64,000 nt of DNA, from the NCBI RefSeq assembly GCF_001297015.1, contig NZ_LIGE01000023.1, positions 419,092-483,091 of the forward strand, written 5' to 3'. The notes under the pieces are model-generated. The model searched no databases, was not told the origin of the DNA, and saw only the letters and a program-made list of their open reading frames with translations. This DNA comes from Pseudomonas sp. RIT-PI-r. Its GTDB lineage: Bacteria > Pseudomonadota > Gammaproteobacteria > Pseudomonadales > Pseudomonadaceae. The first letter of the stretch is position 1. Each line of letters opens with the position of its first letter. Made by a program: the position numbers and the translations under genes. Below, piece by piece: positions 46,979 to 56,629 of this stretch.

Positions 46979-47135
46979 GGCGATCTCCTTGGCGTGTGGA
47001 TTTGAGACTAGCAGTGAATCTGCACTGTGGATTTCGGCGCCCCTGCGCGGACGAAGTTCAGAATTTCTGCACTTTCTCAAACCGCTGAAGTCCCAACCAA
47101 CACACGCCACTCATCACCAATGCAGGAGAGCCACC

Positions 47136-47462
47136 ATGGCCAACACCTCTTTACGTAAAGCCTCGTTGCAAAGCATGGAAGCCGAGATCGAGAGTCTGCT
47201 CAAGTCGTTGGAAAGCCTGAAGGACGACGCTTCGGACGAGTCGCGCAAGACCCTCAAGGCGCTGAAAAGCAATGCTGAAAGCGCGCTGAAACATTCGCGT
47301 CACCTGCTCAGCGACGCCTATGAAGAAGTCAAAGTGAAAACCCGCGAGACCGGGATCGCCACCCGCGACTACGCCCAGGAACATCCGTGGACGACTGCCG
47401 GTGTGGCGGTTGGTGCGATCGGCTTGCTCGCCGCTTACTTGCTGTTCAAGCGCGGCGAGTGA
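47136..47462 (+). CDS. DUF883 (YqjD/ElaB-like) membrane-anchored protein
   Basis: A 108-residue helical protein: a long amphipathic region (residues 10-85) and a C-terminal transmembrane helix ([18 protein letters not shown]). YqjD and ElaB of E. coli have this layout and associate with ribosomes in stationary phase. GGAGAGCCACC is a strong Shine-Dalgarno. The 3' end overlaps trpI by 28 bp in convergent fashion. Confidence 0.85.
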   Translation: MANTSLRKASLQSMEAEIESLLKSLESLKDDASDESRKTLKALKSNAESALKHSRHLLSDAYEEVKVKTRETGIATRDYAQEHPWTTAGVAVGAIGLLAAYLLFKRGE

Positions 47463-48352
47463 TCGCTCTGGCGCAGCTCGTTCTTGAGCCATTGCGCCAG
47501 TTGCCGGGCGCGCCCGTCAGCGGCGCGCTTGGGTAGCCACAACGCCAGTTGCGCCGGGGTTTCACAAAAGCCCCAGGGCGCAACCAGGCGACCGGCCTTC
47601 AAATCTTCCATCACCAATGGTTCCGGCGCGATTGCCACACCAAGACCCGCGACCGCTGCCTCCAGCAAATAATACAAATGCTCGAAACCCTGTCCCGACT
47701 TCAATGCTTTGGCATCGAGGTGGTTTTGTTGCGCCCAACTCGGCCACGCCTGTGGACGAGAGGTCGTGTGCAGCAGCGGTTCATCGAGCAGCGCCGAGGC
47801 TGGTGCGGTTTGCAGGCGTTGATAGCCACTGAACAGCGGGCTCATCACCGGGCCGATGCGTTCTGCGGCCAATTCGTAAACTTGCATATCTGCCGGCCAT
47901 GGCGGCTCGGCGAACAGCAGCAAAGCGTCCAGACCGGGACGTCGTGGATCGAGATCGCCTTCGCCGGCTGACAGGTGCAGGCGCAAGTCTGGAAGATCGG
48001 CATTCAAGCGCCCCAAGCGCGGAATGAACCAGCGTGCCAGCAGACTTCCGGAGCAACCCAGGACGAACGGTGCATCGGCGGTGTTCTGCGTGAGTTCAGC
48101 ACAAACACTGCGCAAGCGATCAAAAGCCTCACCGCTGGCATCGCGTAAACGCAGGCCGGCATCTGTGAGTTTCAGGCCGCGCCCGTCCTTGACGAAGAGA
48201 CTGACACCCAAGTGCTCTTCCAGCACCTTGAGCTGACGACTGACTGCGCCATGGGTGACGTGCAGTTGCTCGGCGGCCTGACTGACACTGTTCAGCCGGG
48301 CGGTGGCTTCGAACGCACGCAAGGCGTTCAGCGGAGGAAGGTCATGGCTCAT
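47435..48352 (-). CDS. trpI: LysR-type activator TrpI
   Basis: Activates trpBA in response to indoleglycerol phosphate. The N-terminal winged helix [20 protein letters not shown] and [19 protein letters not shown] is intact; the C-terminal effector domain includes [18 protein letters not shown]. 305 residues, divergent from trpB with a 114-bp gap carrying a candidate binding site. The C-terminus overlaps the DUF883 gene by 28 bp. Confidence 0.93.
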   Translation of the reverse strand: MSHDLPPLNALRAFEATARLNSVSQAAEQLHVTHGAVSRQLKVLEEHLGVSLFVKDGRGLKLTDAGLRLRDASGEAFDRLRSVCAELTQNTADAPFVLGCSGSLLARWFIPRLGRLNADLPDLRLHLSAGEGDLDPRRPGLDALLLFAEPPWPADMQVYELAAERIGPVMSPLFSGYQRLQTAPASALLDEPLLHTTSRPQAWPSWAQQNHLDAKALKSGQGFEHLYYLLEAAVAGLGVAIAPEPLVMEDLKAGRLVAPWGFCETPAQLALWLPKRAADGRARQLAQWLKNELRQSDHSPRLNSK

Positions 48353-48357
48353 GGTAT

Positions 48358-48376
48358 CTGTGAGTTTTCCTGACAG
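48358..48376. promoter_or_regulatory. Candidate TrpI binding site
   Basis: CTGTGAGTTTTCCTGACAG is a near-palindrome (one mismatch) containing T-N11-A, the LysR-type pattern, in the trpI-trpB gap directly before the trpI start. Confidence 0.5.
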
Positions 48377-48421
48377 GTTGTGGCGATCTTATCGGTTTTC
48401 AGCCTGGAAGGTCAGGGGTAG

Positions 48422-49698
<1,277 letters not shown>

Positions 49699-49699
<1 letters not shown>

Positions 49700-50511
49700 T
49701 GAGCCGCCTGCAAACCCGTTTTGCCGACCTCAAGGAACAGAACCGCGCCGCGCTGGTGACCTTCGTCACCGCCGGTGATCCGGACTACGACACTTCGCTG
49801 GCGATTCTCAAAGGCTTGCCGGGTGCTGGCGCCGACGTGATCGAGCTGGGCATGCCGTTCACCGACCCGATGGCCGACGGCCCGGCGATTCAACTGGCGA
49901 ACATCCGTGCCTTGGGCGCCAAGCAGAACCTGGTGAAAACCCTGCAAATGGTTCGCGAGTTCCGTGAAGGCAACAGCGACACGCCGCTGGTGCTGATGGG
50001 TTACTTCAACCCGATTCATATGTATGGCGTTGAGCGCTTCATCGCTGACGCGAAAGAGGCCGGCGTCGATGGCCTGATCGTGGTCGACATGCCGCCTGAG
50101 CACAACGCAGAACTCTGCGACCCGGCGCAGGCTGCAGGTCTCGACTTTATTCGTCTGACCACGCCGACCACTGACGACGCGCGTCTGCCGAAAGTGCTCA
50201 ATGGCAGCTCAGGTTTTGTTTACTACGTGTCGGTAGCCGGTGTGACCGGTGCCGGCGCGGCGACGCTGGAGCATGTTGAAGAGGCGGTCACTCGTCTGCG
50301 TCGTCATACCGATCTGCCGATCAGCATCGGTTTCGGTATCCGAACCCCGGAGCAAGCGGCGGCCATCGCGCGTCTGGCTGATGGTGTTGTGGTGGGTTCG
50401 GCGTTGATCGATCACATCGCCAACGCGACCACGCCAGCGCAAGCCATCGACGGTGTGTTGAGCCTGTGCTCGGCACTGTCCGAAGGTGTGCGTAAGGCCC
50501 GCGTCAGTTGA
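49699..50511 (+). CDS. trpA: Tryptophan synthase alpha chain
   Basis: Cleaves indoleglycerol phosphate. Catalytic Glu and Asp lie in [16 protein letters not shown]. 270 residues, TIM barrel. It is coupled to trpB by a TGATG overlap; a terminator hairpin is at 50574-50606. Confidence 0.97.
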
Positions 50512-50573
50512 AGGTAAAGTTCCTGATACAGAGGAATTAGCACCTCAAAGCACAGACTAAATGAGCAAGACTG

Positions 50574-50606
50574 AGGGCTTCAGAACATCGTTCTGCAGCC
50601 CTTTTT
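50574..50606 (+). terminator. Rho-independent terminator after trpBA
   Basis: AGGGCTTCAGAAC and GTTCTGCAGCCCT pair around ATC, followed by TTTTT. It lies 62 bp past trpA and partly before the next gene's Shine-Dalgarno. Confidence 0.88.
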
Positions 50607-50633
50607 GCCGTTTGTGCCGTGAGGAAAGACCCG

Positions 50634-51089
50634 ATGAAAATGCCGAAACGTCTGATTGCCGGACTGGGCGTGCTGATGATCAGCGCGACGCCGCTGCTGG
50701 CCAGTGCCGACCCGCGCGATGATCACGACCACGGCGGCCCGCAGCAGGGCCATTACGATAACCGTGGCGACAATCACGGTGACGATCACCGTGGCCCGCA
50801 GAACGATCACCGTGGTGGCCCGCCGCCGCGCGACTTCGGCCCGGTGCGCCAGACCATTCGTGACAATCATGGCTACTTTGTACGGGGTGCACCGCCGCCT
50901 CCGGGGATTCATCTGGAGCGTGGGCGACCGTTGCCGCATGGGTATTACGGTGAACGTCTGGACGGTCGCGCGTTGGGTCGTTTGCCGGTGTATCCGGGCT
51001 ACGAATGGCGTCGGGCTGGCGGCGATATCGTGCTGATCGCAGTGGGTACCGGGATCGTTTACGAGATTCTCGATGGGGTTTTGTATTAA
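50634..51089 (+). CDS. RcnB-like secreted protein rich in His and Asp
   Basis: A 151-residue periplasmic protein. Signal peptide to about residue 25 (ASA). Residues 26-65 are dominated by Asp, His, Gly and Asn (DDHDHGGPQQGHYDNRGDNH), a probable metal-binding tract; the DNA there shows imperfect repeats around GATCACCGTGGCCCG. The C-terminal part, GYEWRRAGGDIVLIAVGTG, matches RcnB-type domains (nickel/cobalt homeostasis, RcnB in E. coli). GAGGAAAGACCCG precedes the ATG. Metal specificity unknown. Confidence 0.78.
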   Translation: MKMPKRLIAGLGVLMISATPLLASADPRDDHDHGGPQQGHYDNRGDNHGDDHRGPQNDHRGGPPPRDFGPVRQTIRDNHGYFVRGAPPPPGIHLERGRPLPHGYYGERLDGRALGRLPVYPGYEWRRAGGDIVLIAVGTGIVYEILDGVLY

Positions 51090-51101
51090 TCCTTAGTTAG
51101 T

Positions 51102-51171
51102 CAAAAGATCGCAGCCTGCGGCAGCTCCTACATGGGATTGTGTAGGAGCTGCCGCAGGCTGCGATCTTTTG
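51102..51171. repeat. REP doublet (family A)
   Basis: CAAAAGATCGCAGCCTGCGG and CCGCAGGCTGCGATCTTTTG, a perfect inverted pair around CAGCTCCTACATGGGATTG. It separates the RcnB-like gene from the convergent DUF4105 gene. Confidence 0.92.
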
Positions 51172-51173
51172 CT

Positions 51174-53135
51174 TCAGGGCAGTTCCAGGCCCCCAGAGGC
51201 CTTGTGCAATTTGCGCAAATGCGCGCCAATCTGCTTCACGTTCTCCTCACTCGCCGCAATCTCCGCAGCGCGCTTCGGCTCCAGCAACTTGCGCACCTCC
51301 GCGTCCAGATCACCAGACAGCACCAGCAGTTTCTTCTGCCGCTGACTGCTTTCATCCTCCAGCCGCTTGAATTCGCTCGGCTGCGGCAAGCCGTAACCAC
51401 GGCTATCGAGCAACTCCGCCGGGCGACTGAGGAAGCCGCTGTTGGCGAGAATTTCCTGCAACGTTGCGTTGGCCTTGTCCATGCCACCGTTCTCCAGCTC
51501 CCGCGCGCCGAGATAACGCTGTTTGACCTCGTCCTGCGCCAGTAGCAACTGGCGGCGGTAACTGGCCTGCTCCAGCAACAACAACGCGGCGCTGGTGCGC
51601 AAGTCTGCCCGCTCGAACCACTCGCGGCGTTCTTCGGCAGTCAGCGAAAGCCATTCCTCGACGGTGGTCTGCTTGATCGGCAACTGCTTCTTCAACACAT
51701 CGAACATCGCCTGATAGCGATCGCGGAACGAGTCGAAACGATAACCCAGACGCAGCGCTTCTTTCGGGTCATCCAGCACACTGGTGTCCGCCAGACCACG
51801 GCCCTTCATCACTTCCAGCAAGCCGTTGGGCATGATGCTGTCCAACCCGACGAACTGGCTGTTGTCACTGCCGCTGCGCAACAGTTTCAGACCTTCTACC
51901 GCGCAGTTGTTGGAGAGGAAGAAGTAGTTGCCGTCGTAGCTCCAGTGCATTTCGGCCGCGTGTTCGACCACGCCTTCAATCTCGTCCCGCGACAGGTTGA
52001 TCGGTACGGAGGCGAGGCTGCGCAATTCGGTCTTGGTGTATTCGTCGATGACCTGCGCCAATGGCAGCACGAACAGCCGCGACGGGTATTTGCCGACCAG
52101 CCCGTCCCAGCTCGACAACTGCACATCACCGACAAAGGCGCGGTACGACAGCACCAGATGCTGATCGAGATCGAGCCGGCAGTCCGGCCCGCGTGGTCGG
52201 CCCGGTGCACAGATCACCAGACGCAACATGCTGTGGCCCCAGCGGCTGACCCAGTTCTGATTGGCCTCGGCCAGCAGGTAGTCGACGGCGTAGACCCGTT
52301 CCGGATCGACTTGCCCTAACGGTTGCTTGGCAAAATCGTTACCGGCATTGAGAAACGCGAAGGTCTTGCTGCAAGTGTCCTTGGCAGTTGGCGCCCAGCC
52401 GAAGTGTTGCTGGTAATAGCGATAAAGCGCCGGGCGACGGCAGGCGTAGCTCGGGTCGAGGAGGAAATACTCCATGTTGACCGCGACGAACTCCTTCGGG
52501 CTGGAGATCTCGTACAGATCGGGGCTGCGCGCGATCTGCCGGTTGTGCTGTTCGCGCTCACCGCGCCGGCCGACGTATTGCTGCCAGCCGGCGAGGTCGA
52601 GCAGGCGCGGGTCATCGCTGAGGGTGAAGCGCCGGCCATTCTGGCCGCGACACTCGTCGGGAATGCCGATCAACCCGGCGCTGTTGAAACGTCGGGTGCA
52701 GCGCTGGATCAGCGTGCGCTCGGCACTCGGCCACAGGCGCGCGCGGTCATAAATGTGGGTGATTTCGTGCAGCACCGTGGCGAGTAATTCCTGACGCACA
52801 GTGCCGTGGGGGCGATTGGTTTTTTCTTTGGCCGCGCTACCGTCGGTGAGGCCCGCCAGCAGTTTGCGATTCAGATCCAGTTCGGAAACCAGCGTGGCCT
52901 GGCCGTAGGCATTGGCGGGCATGTCGTCGGTCCAGCCGACATCGATGCGTCGATCCAGCCGCTCGATAAAGCTCGGCGGCAATTTCTGCATGGCCTCATC
53001 GATCAGCGCTTGGCTGGCCTGTTGTTGGGCGGGGCTCAGCCCCTCGGTCTTGAGCCGCAATTGCAGGCCGGCGTGGGCGCTGTTGCCAAGCAGCAACAAC
53101 GCCCCGGCCAGCAGCCAGGCGCCGAGTGACCTCAC
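51174..53135 (-). CDS. Secreted protein with HEXXH and DUF4105/Lnb-like domains
   Basis: A 653-residue periplasmic protein with signal peptide 1-22 (SAHA). The N-terminal half has a zinc-peptidase motif, HEITH at 123-127, with Glu residues at 215 and 222 (KEFVAVNMEYFL) as candidate third ligands. The middle has WGHSMLRL (Gly300-His301) and NNCAVEG (Cys411), the His/Cys pattern of the DUF4105 domain (Pfam name Lnb N-terminal periplasmic domain), a papain-like permuted fold. The C-terminal 150 residues are helical and charged. A GTG start overlaps the stop of the preceding DUF2388 gene by 4 bp. Activity is unknown; acyl or peptide chemistry is a guess. Confidence 0.72.
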   Translation of the reverse strand: MRSLGAWLLAGALLLLGNSAHAGLQLRLKTEGLSPAQQQASQALIDEAMQKLPPSFIERLDRRIDVGWTDDMPANAYGQATLVSELDLNRKLLAGLTDGSAAKEKTNRPHGTVRQELLATVLHEITHIYDRARLWPSAERTLIQRCTRRFNSAGLIGIPDECRGQNGRRFTLSDDPRLLDLAGWQQYVGRRGEREQHNRQIARSPDLYEISSPKEFVAVNMEYFLLDPSYACRRPALYRYYQQHFGWAPTAKDTCSKTFAFLNAGNDFAKQPLGQVDPERVYAVDYLLAEANQNWVSRWGHSMLRLVICAPGRPRGPDCRLDLDQHLVLSYRAFVGDVQLSSWDGLVGKYPSRLFVLPLAQVIDEYTKTELRSLASVPINLSRDEIEGVVEHAAEMHWSYDGNYFFLSNNCAVEGLKLLRSGSDNSQFVGLDSIMPNGLLEVMKGRGLADTSVLDDPKEALRLGYRFDSFRDRYQAMFDVLKKQLPIKQTTVEEWLSLTAEERREWFERADLRTSAALLLLEQASYRRQLLLAQDEVKQRYLGARELENGGMDKANATLQEILANSGFLSRPAELLDSRGYGLPQPSEFKRLEDESSQRQKKLLVLSGDLDAEVRKLLEPKRAAEIAASEENVKQIGAHLRKLHKASGGLELP

Positions 53136-53452
53136 AGTGCGAGGATGGCTTCGGCGAGCACCTGATCGCTGGCATCGCGCGCTTCCGGCACGCGCGTGCG
53201 CAAGGTGTTGAGCGCGGCTTCCAGGTGCGCGCCACGGATATCACCGTTGGTGGCGACGAAACTGGCGGCGTCATCGTGGGCTTCGCGGATGATTTTCGAG
53301 TCGCGGATCGACGTGGTGGTATCGGAGGTGAAATCGATGGTGCGCTGGGAGGCACGAACGATGATGTTACTGGTGGCTACCAGGGTGTGCGCCTGAGCCA
53401 CGTCGGCCAACAAAAACAGGCCAAGGGCGGCAGCAATCAGCGGGCTACGCAT
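53132..53452 (-). CDS. DUF2388 secreted protein, copy 1
   Basis: A 106-residue protein with signal peptide (to about residue 21, AQA). Core pattern: RDSKIIREAHDDAASFVATNGDIRG, then LEAALNTLR and a terminal LAEAIL. All three neighbours share K-(I/L)-x-x-A-x-D-D-A-A-x-F-V-A and RGxxLExAL. It is 27 bp downstream of copy 2 and coupled to the DUF4105 gene by a 4-bp overlap. DUF2388 has no known function; the related name holdfast attachment protein D is only an annotation label. Confidence 0.82.
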   Translation of the reverse strand: MRSPLIAAALGLFLLADVAQAHTLVATSNIIVRASQRTIDFTSDTTTSIRDSKIIREAHDDAASFVATNGDIRGAHLEAALNTLRTRVPEARDASDQVLAEAILAL

Positions 53453-53479
53453 GGAACGACTCCGAAAGGACAGGGATAG

Positions 53480-53797
53480 CTATTGGACGAGAATTGCCTC
53501 TGCCAGTTCAAGGTCGCTGACATGAAGTTTTGGCCGGGTTTTGCGCAGGTAATGCAGCGCTGATTCCAGCCGTGCGCCTCGCCATTCGCCATCAGTGGCC
53601 ACGAATGCGGCGGCATCATCATGGGCCGCGAGCAGCAGTTTACGGTCGAAAGGGGCAGAAGACACCATGCTGGTGGCGTAACCACTGACGACGGTGCCTT
53701 GTGTTGATGCATTAAAAGCATCAAAGGCATCGACCGACGTCGCCCAGCAGGCGGTGAACAATACGGAAGGGATCAGCAGATTTGGAAGAAAGCGCAT
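53480..53797 (-). CDS. DUF2388 secreted protein, copy 2
   Basis: A 105-residue paralogue. The signal peptide is followed by SSAPFDRKLLLAAHDDAAAF, RGARLESAL and LAEAIL. It is the most diverged copy in the N-terminal half (FNASTQGTVVSGYATSM). Upstream copy 3 is 108 bp away, downstream copy 1 is 27 bp away. Function unknown. Confidence 0.82.
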   Translation of the reverse strand: MRFLPNLLIPSVLFTACWATSVDAFDAFNASTQGTVVSGYATSMVSSAPFDRKLLLAAHDDAAAFVATDGEWRGARLESALHYLRKTRPKLHVSDLELAEAILVQ

Positions 53798-53905
53798 TGG
53801 ACTCGATTACGGTTGGCGAGCCCAAAGGCTAGCGCAATGCCCGGGCCAGAGCCAGCGCCAAAGCATCGGGACACGTCCGCACGTGCCCCGAGATACCGCA
53901 ATCGC

Positions 53906-54223
53906 TTAGATCGTCAGGATGGCCTGAGCGAGCTGTGCATCGGTCGCTTGCAGCTGTGGCGCCTGGTGGCGGATGTGGTCCAGCGCGCTTTCCAGTTTCA
54001 CGCCGCGGATCTCGCCCTGGCTGGCGACGAAGCTGGCCGCGTCGTCACGGGCAGCGAGAACGATTTTGTCGTCACGGAAGGACGAAGTGACGTCGGAAGT
54101 GGCGTCGGACGATGATTTTAGTGCGCCAACCACGGCGTCGGTGGTGACGATGAAGCTGGTGGCGCTGGCGTTGGCAGCCACGGCCAGCAGGGCGGCAGCG
54201 CTGAGCAGACGAAGACGGGACAT
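53906..54223 (-). CDS. DUF2388 secreted protein, copy 3
   Basis: A 105-residue paralogue, first in the run: signal peptide MSRLRLLSAAALLAVAANASA, then SSFRDDKIVLAARDDAASFV, RGVKLESAL and LAQAIL. Ser/Thr-rich stretch SSSDATSDVTSS. AGGAGTTAAC lies upstream of the ATG. The 108-bp gap to copy 2 could hold a promoter but none is clear. Function unknown. Confidence 0.82.
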   Translation of the reverse strand: MSRLRLLSAAALLAVAANASATSFIVTTDAVVGALKSSSDATSDVTSSFRDDKIVLAARDDAASFVASQGEIRGVKLESALDHIRHQAPQLQATDAQLAQAILTI

Positions 54224-54364
54224 AGGTTAACTCCTGTGGATAAACCGTATTGAAAGGTGGCTCGGTATCTGAGGAGTCAGACGCCTGTTGCGCATCATTC
54301 GCCACGTTCTGTGTGGATATTAGGCGCAGATCCGTTCGCCAAACCAGCTTCCAGACGAAAAATC

Positions 54365-54440
54365 GTAGGAGCTGCCGAAGGCTGCGATCTTTTGCTTTGG
54401 ATTTTCAGGATCGAAAGATCGCAGTCTTCGGCAGCTCCTA
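54365..54440. repeat. REP doublet (family A, inverted orientation)
   Basis: GTAGGAGCTGCCGAAGGCTG reads outward-in from 54365, and its complement closes at 54440, as in the copy at 29546. It fills the gap between DUF2388 copy 3 and the DUF1127 gene. Confidence 0.88.
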
Positions 54441-54510
54441 AAATTGTAATGGTCTAATTTAGAATTGTATGAACTGTACTGGTTAAGCTTTTTATGAGCC
54501 TAAAACGACA

Positions 54511-54540
54511 AAACCCGTCGTGGTTTTCCACGACGGGTTT
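54511..54540 (-). terminator. Terminator after DUF1127 gene
   Basis: AAACCCGTCGTGG and CCACGACGGGTTT pair around TTTT; the minus strand continues TTTTGTCGTTTT. It lies 58 bp after the DUF1127 stop. Confidence 0.85.
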
Positions 54541-54598
54541 CGTTTGTTCAATTCGGGTTGCTGGCGGTGGGTCTAACGACCAGAGCCAGCGACGCTAC

Positions 54599-54814
54599 TT
54601 AGCGCCAGAACGGCTTGCTCAGCTCTTCGTAGCGTTGTGCTTCGCTGATACCGGCGTCAGCCAGCAGACGCGAATCCAGACGGGCCAACTGGTGGCGGCT
54701 GGAGATGCGGCGCTGCCACAACATCAGGTTGGCGATAACGCGCAGAGGCAGGGAAGCCTGGGTGTTTACAGCTTTGTCTTCGAAGAACAGCTCGGAACTG
54801 AGTGTACGTTCCAT
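54599..54814 (-). CDS. DUF1127 small protein
   Basis: A 71-residue protein with the DUF1127 core: LMLWQRRISSRHQLARLDSRLLADAGISEAQRYEE, a conserved basic helix pair. In other bacteria DUF1127 proteins (e.g. YjiS) respond to stress and phosphate or RNA regulation. The ATG at 54814 has AAGGATG upstream. The upstream 250 bp hold repeated ACTGTA-type palindromes (see findings) that suggest a specific regulator. E. coli yjiS lies next to yjiR, a MocR-type regulator gene; no such gene is seen here. Confidence 0.85.
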   Translation of the reverse strand: MERTLSSELFFEDKAVNTQASLPLRVIANLMLWQRRISSRHQLARLDSRLLADAGISEAQRYEELSKPFWR

Positions 54815-54897
54815 GGTTGACATCCTTCCGCTTGTGGCGGGATCAGGTAGTGGTTTGACTGGTGCCCATGATCCTCTCGTTTGCATAGTCTCTCTAG

Positions 54898-54914
54898 ATA
54901 CAGTTCAACTGTAT
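54898..54914. promoter_or_regulatory. Perfect 17-bp palindrome upstream of DUF1127 gene
   Basis: ATACAGTTCAACTGTAT is symmetric around C54906. It belongs to a set of ACTGT/ACAGT sites between 54472 and 55063. Likely operator; the protein is not known. Confidence 0.55.
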
Positions 54915-54924
54915 TGTGAGTGAC

Positions 54925-54934
54925 CAGTTAACTG
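54925..54934. promoter_or_regulatory. Second palindromic site, CAGTTAACTG
   Basis: Perfect 10-bp palindrome inside GACCAGTTAACTGTTTA, 27 bp (centre to centre about 24 bp) from the 17-bp palindrome. Same half-site AACTG. Confidence 0.5.
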
Positions 54935-55043
54935 TTTATACGGGGTGTACGGGTCGAAATAGAGCAAACTGTACCTATCCGCACTCAAGTGGTGCATTTT
55001 TGCGTTATTTGCTAGGTGAAGTAGGTAAATGCTGTAGGAAATG

Positions 55044-55063
55044 ACCAGTACAGCAGTACAGTT
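55044..55063. promoter_or_regulatory. ACCAGTACAG / AGTACAGTT direct repeat sites
   Basis: ACCAGTACAGCAGTACAGTT holds two direct CAGTACAG half-sites. ACCAGTACAG is the exact complement of CTGTACTGGT at 54474-54483, downstream of the DUF1127 gene. Confidence 0.45.
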
Positions 55064-55090
55064 TTTGTCATGCGGGAGGTTTGCGAGAGT

Positions 55091-55121
55091 CCGCTGATGC
55101 AAACTGTGTTTGCATCAGCGG
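55091..55121. repeat. Perfect 14-bp-arm hairpin
   Basis: CCGCTGATGCAAAC and GTTTGCATCAGCGG with a TGT loop, 15 bp after the CoA-transferase stop. No T run on the minus strand, so it may stabilise or attenuate the end of that transcript, or terminate an unrecognised plus-strand RNA (TTTAT follows). Confidence 0.7.
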
Positions 55122-55135
55122 TTTATCTGTGTGAA

Positions 55136-56629
55136 TTACACAGCGAGCATGCGTCCGGTTTCTTCCAGATTCATGTGCCAGCTCAAGGCTTCACGCAGGA
55201 TGTGCGGGGTGTGACCACCGATTGCGCAGGCCGCCGTGAAGTAGTCATTCAGTGCCTGACGGAAGTCTGGGTGCACGCAGTTATCAATAATGACCCGCGC
55301 ACGTTCCCGTGGCGCCAGGCCACGCAAGTCGGCCAGACCGACTTCGGTCACCAGAATGTCGACGTCATGCTCGGTGTGGTCAACGTGGCTGACCATCGGC
55401 ACCACGCTGGAAATCGCGCCGCCCTTGGCGATCGATTTGGTCACGAACACCGCCAGATGCGCGTTGCGCGCGAAGTCGCCGGAACCGCCAATGCCGTTCA
55501 TCATCCGTGTGCCGCAAACGTGGGTCGAGTTGACGTTGCCGTAGATGTCGAACTCCAGCGCCGTGTTGATCCCGATAATGCCCAGACGGCGCACTACTTC
55601 CGGGTGGTTGGAGATTTCCTGCGGACGCAGCACCAGTTTGTCCTTGTACTTCTCCAGATTGCCGAACACGTCGCTGTTGCGTCGCTCCGACAACGTGATC
55701 GAGCTGCCCGACGCGAAGCTCAGCTTGCCGGCGTCGATCAGGTCGAAGGTCGAGTCCTGCAGCACCTCGGAGTACATGGTCAGGTCTTCGAACGGTGAAT
55801 CAATCAGGCCGCACATCACCGCGTTGGCAATGTTGCCGATCCCGGCCTGCAGCGGGCCGAGCTTATTGGTCATGCGCCCGGCGTCGACTTCCTGCTTGAA
55901 GAAGGTGATCAGGTGCTCGGCGATGGCGTTGGTATCCACGTCCGGCGTGGACACGGTGGACGGCGAATCCGACTGTTGGGTAATAACGATGGCGACAATC
56001 TTCTCCGGCGGAATCGGAATTGCTGTGCTGCCAATGCGGTCGTCGACTTTTACCAGTGGGATCGGCGTGCGCGTCGGGCGGTACGTCGGGATATAGATAT
56101 CGTGCAGACCTTCGAGGTTGGCGTTGTGCGCCAGGTTGATCTCGACGATTACCTGCTTGGCGAAAATCGCGAAGCTCGCCGAGTTGCCCACCGAGGTGGT
56201 CGGCACGATATGGCCCTGTTCGGTGATGGCCACGGCTTCGATGACGGCGATGTCCGGTAGCTTCAGTTGCTGGTTGCGCAGTTGCTCAACGGTTTCCGAA
56301 AGATGCTGGTCGATGAACATCACCTGGCCGGCGTTGATCGCCTTGCGCAGGGTGCTGTCGACCTGGAACGGCATGCGCCGCGACAGAACACCGGCTTCGG
56401 TCAGTTGCTTGTCGAGGTCGTTGCCCAGGCTGGCGCCGGTCATCAGGCTGATCTTCAGCGGCGTGACCTTGGCGCGCTCGGCCAGTGCGTGAGGGACGGC
56501 CTTGGCTTCGCCGGCACGGGTGAAACCGCTCATGCCGACGGTCATGCCGTCCTCAATCAGAGCGGCTGCGTCGGCGGCGCTCATCACTTTGTCCAACAAC
56601 GAAGGCAGGCGAATACGGTCACGGTACAT
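55136..56629 (-). CDS. Acetyl-CoA hydrolase / succinyl-CoA:acetate CoA-transferase family protein
   Basis: A 497-residue class I CoA-transferase of the AarC/Cat1/Ach1 group, moving CoA between acetate and succinate or hydrolysing acetyl-CoA. Family blocks: GMTVGMSGFTRAGEAKAVP, NLEGLHDIYIPT, GIGNIANAVMCGL and MYSEVLQDS, in which the Glu may be the catalytic residue, and a C-terminal TEVGLADLRGLAPRERA. Not linked to obvious metabolic partners here. It is 214 bp downstream of pntB, behind that operon's terminator; both lie on the minus strand. Which reaction dominates cannot be told from sequence. Confidence 0.87.
   Translation of the reverse strand: MYRDRIRLPSLLDKVMSAADAAALIEDGMTVGMSGFTRAGEAKAVPHALAERAKVTPLKISLMTGASLGNDLDKQLTEAGVLSRRMPFQVDSTLRKAINAGQVMFIDQHLSETVEQLRNQQLKLPDIAVIEAVAITEQGHIVPTTSVGNSASFAIFAKQVIVEINLAHNANLEGLHDIYIPTYRPTRTPIPLVKVDDRIGSTAIPIPPEKIVAIVITQQSDSPSTVSTPDVDTNAIAEHLITFFKQEVDAGRMTNKLGPLQAGIGNIANAVMCGLIDSPFEDLTMYSEVLQDSTFDLIDAGKLSFASGSSITLSERRNSDVFGNLEKYKDKLVLRPQEISNHPEVVRRLGIIGINTALEFDIYGNVNSTHVCGTRMMNGIGGSGDFARNAHLAVFVTKSIAKGGAISSVVPMVSHVDHTEHDVDILVTEVGLADLRGLAPRERARVIIDNCVHPDFRQALNDYFTAACAIGGHTPHILREALSWHMNLEETGRMLAV

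Noticed and set aside
46979..47110. Sigma-22 promoter for the dodecin gene (GAACTT on the minus strand)
   Set aside because: No acceptable -10 occurs at 16-17 bp.
54905..55102. A 65-codon minus-strand frame over the DUF1127 upstream region
   Set aside because: No Shine-Dalgarno or family pattern, and it spans operator-like palindromes; treated as noncoding.
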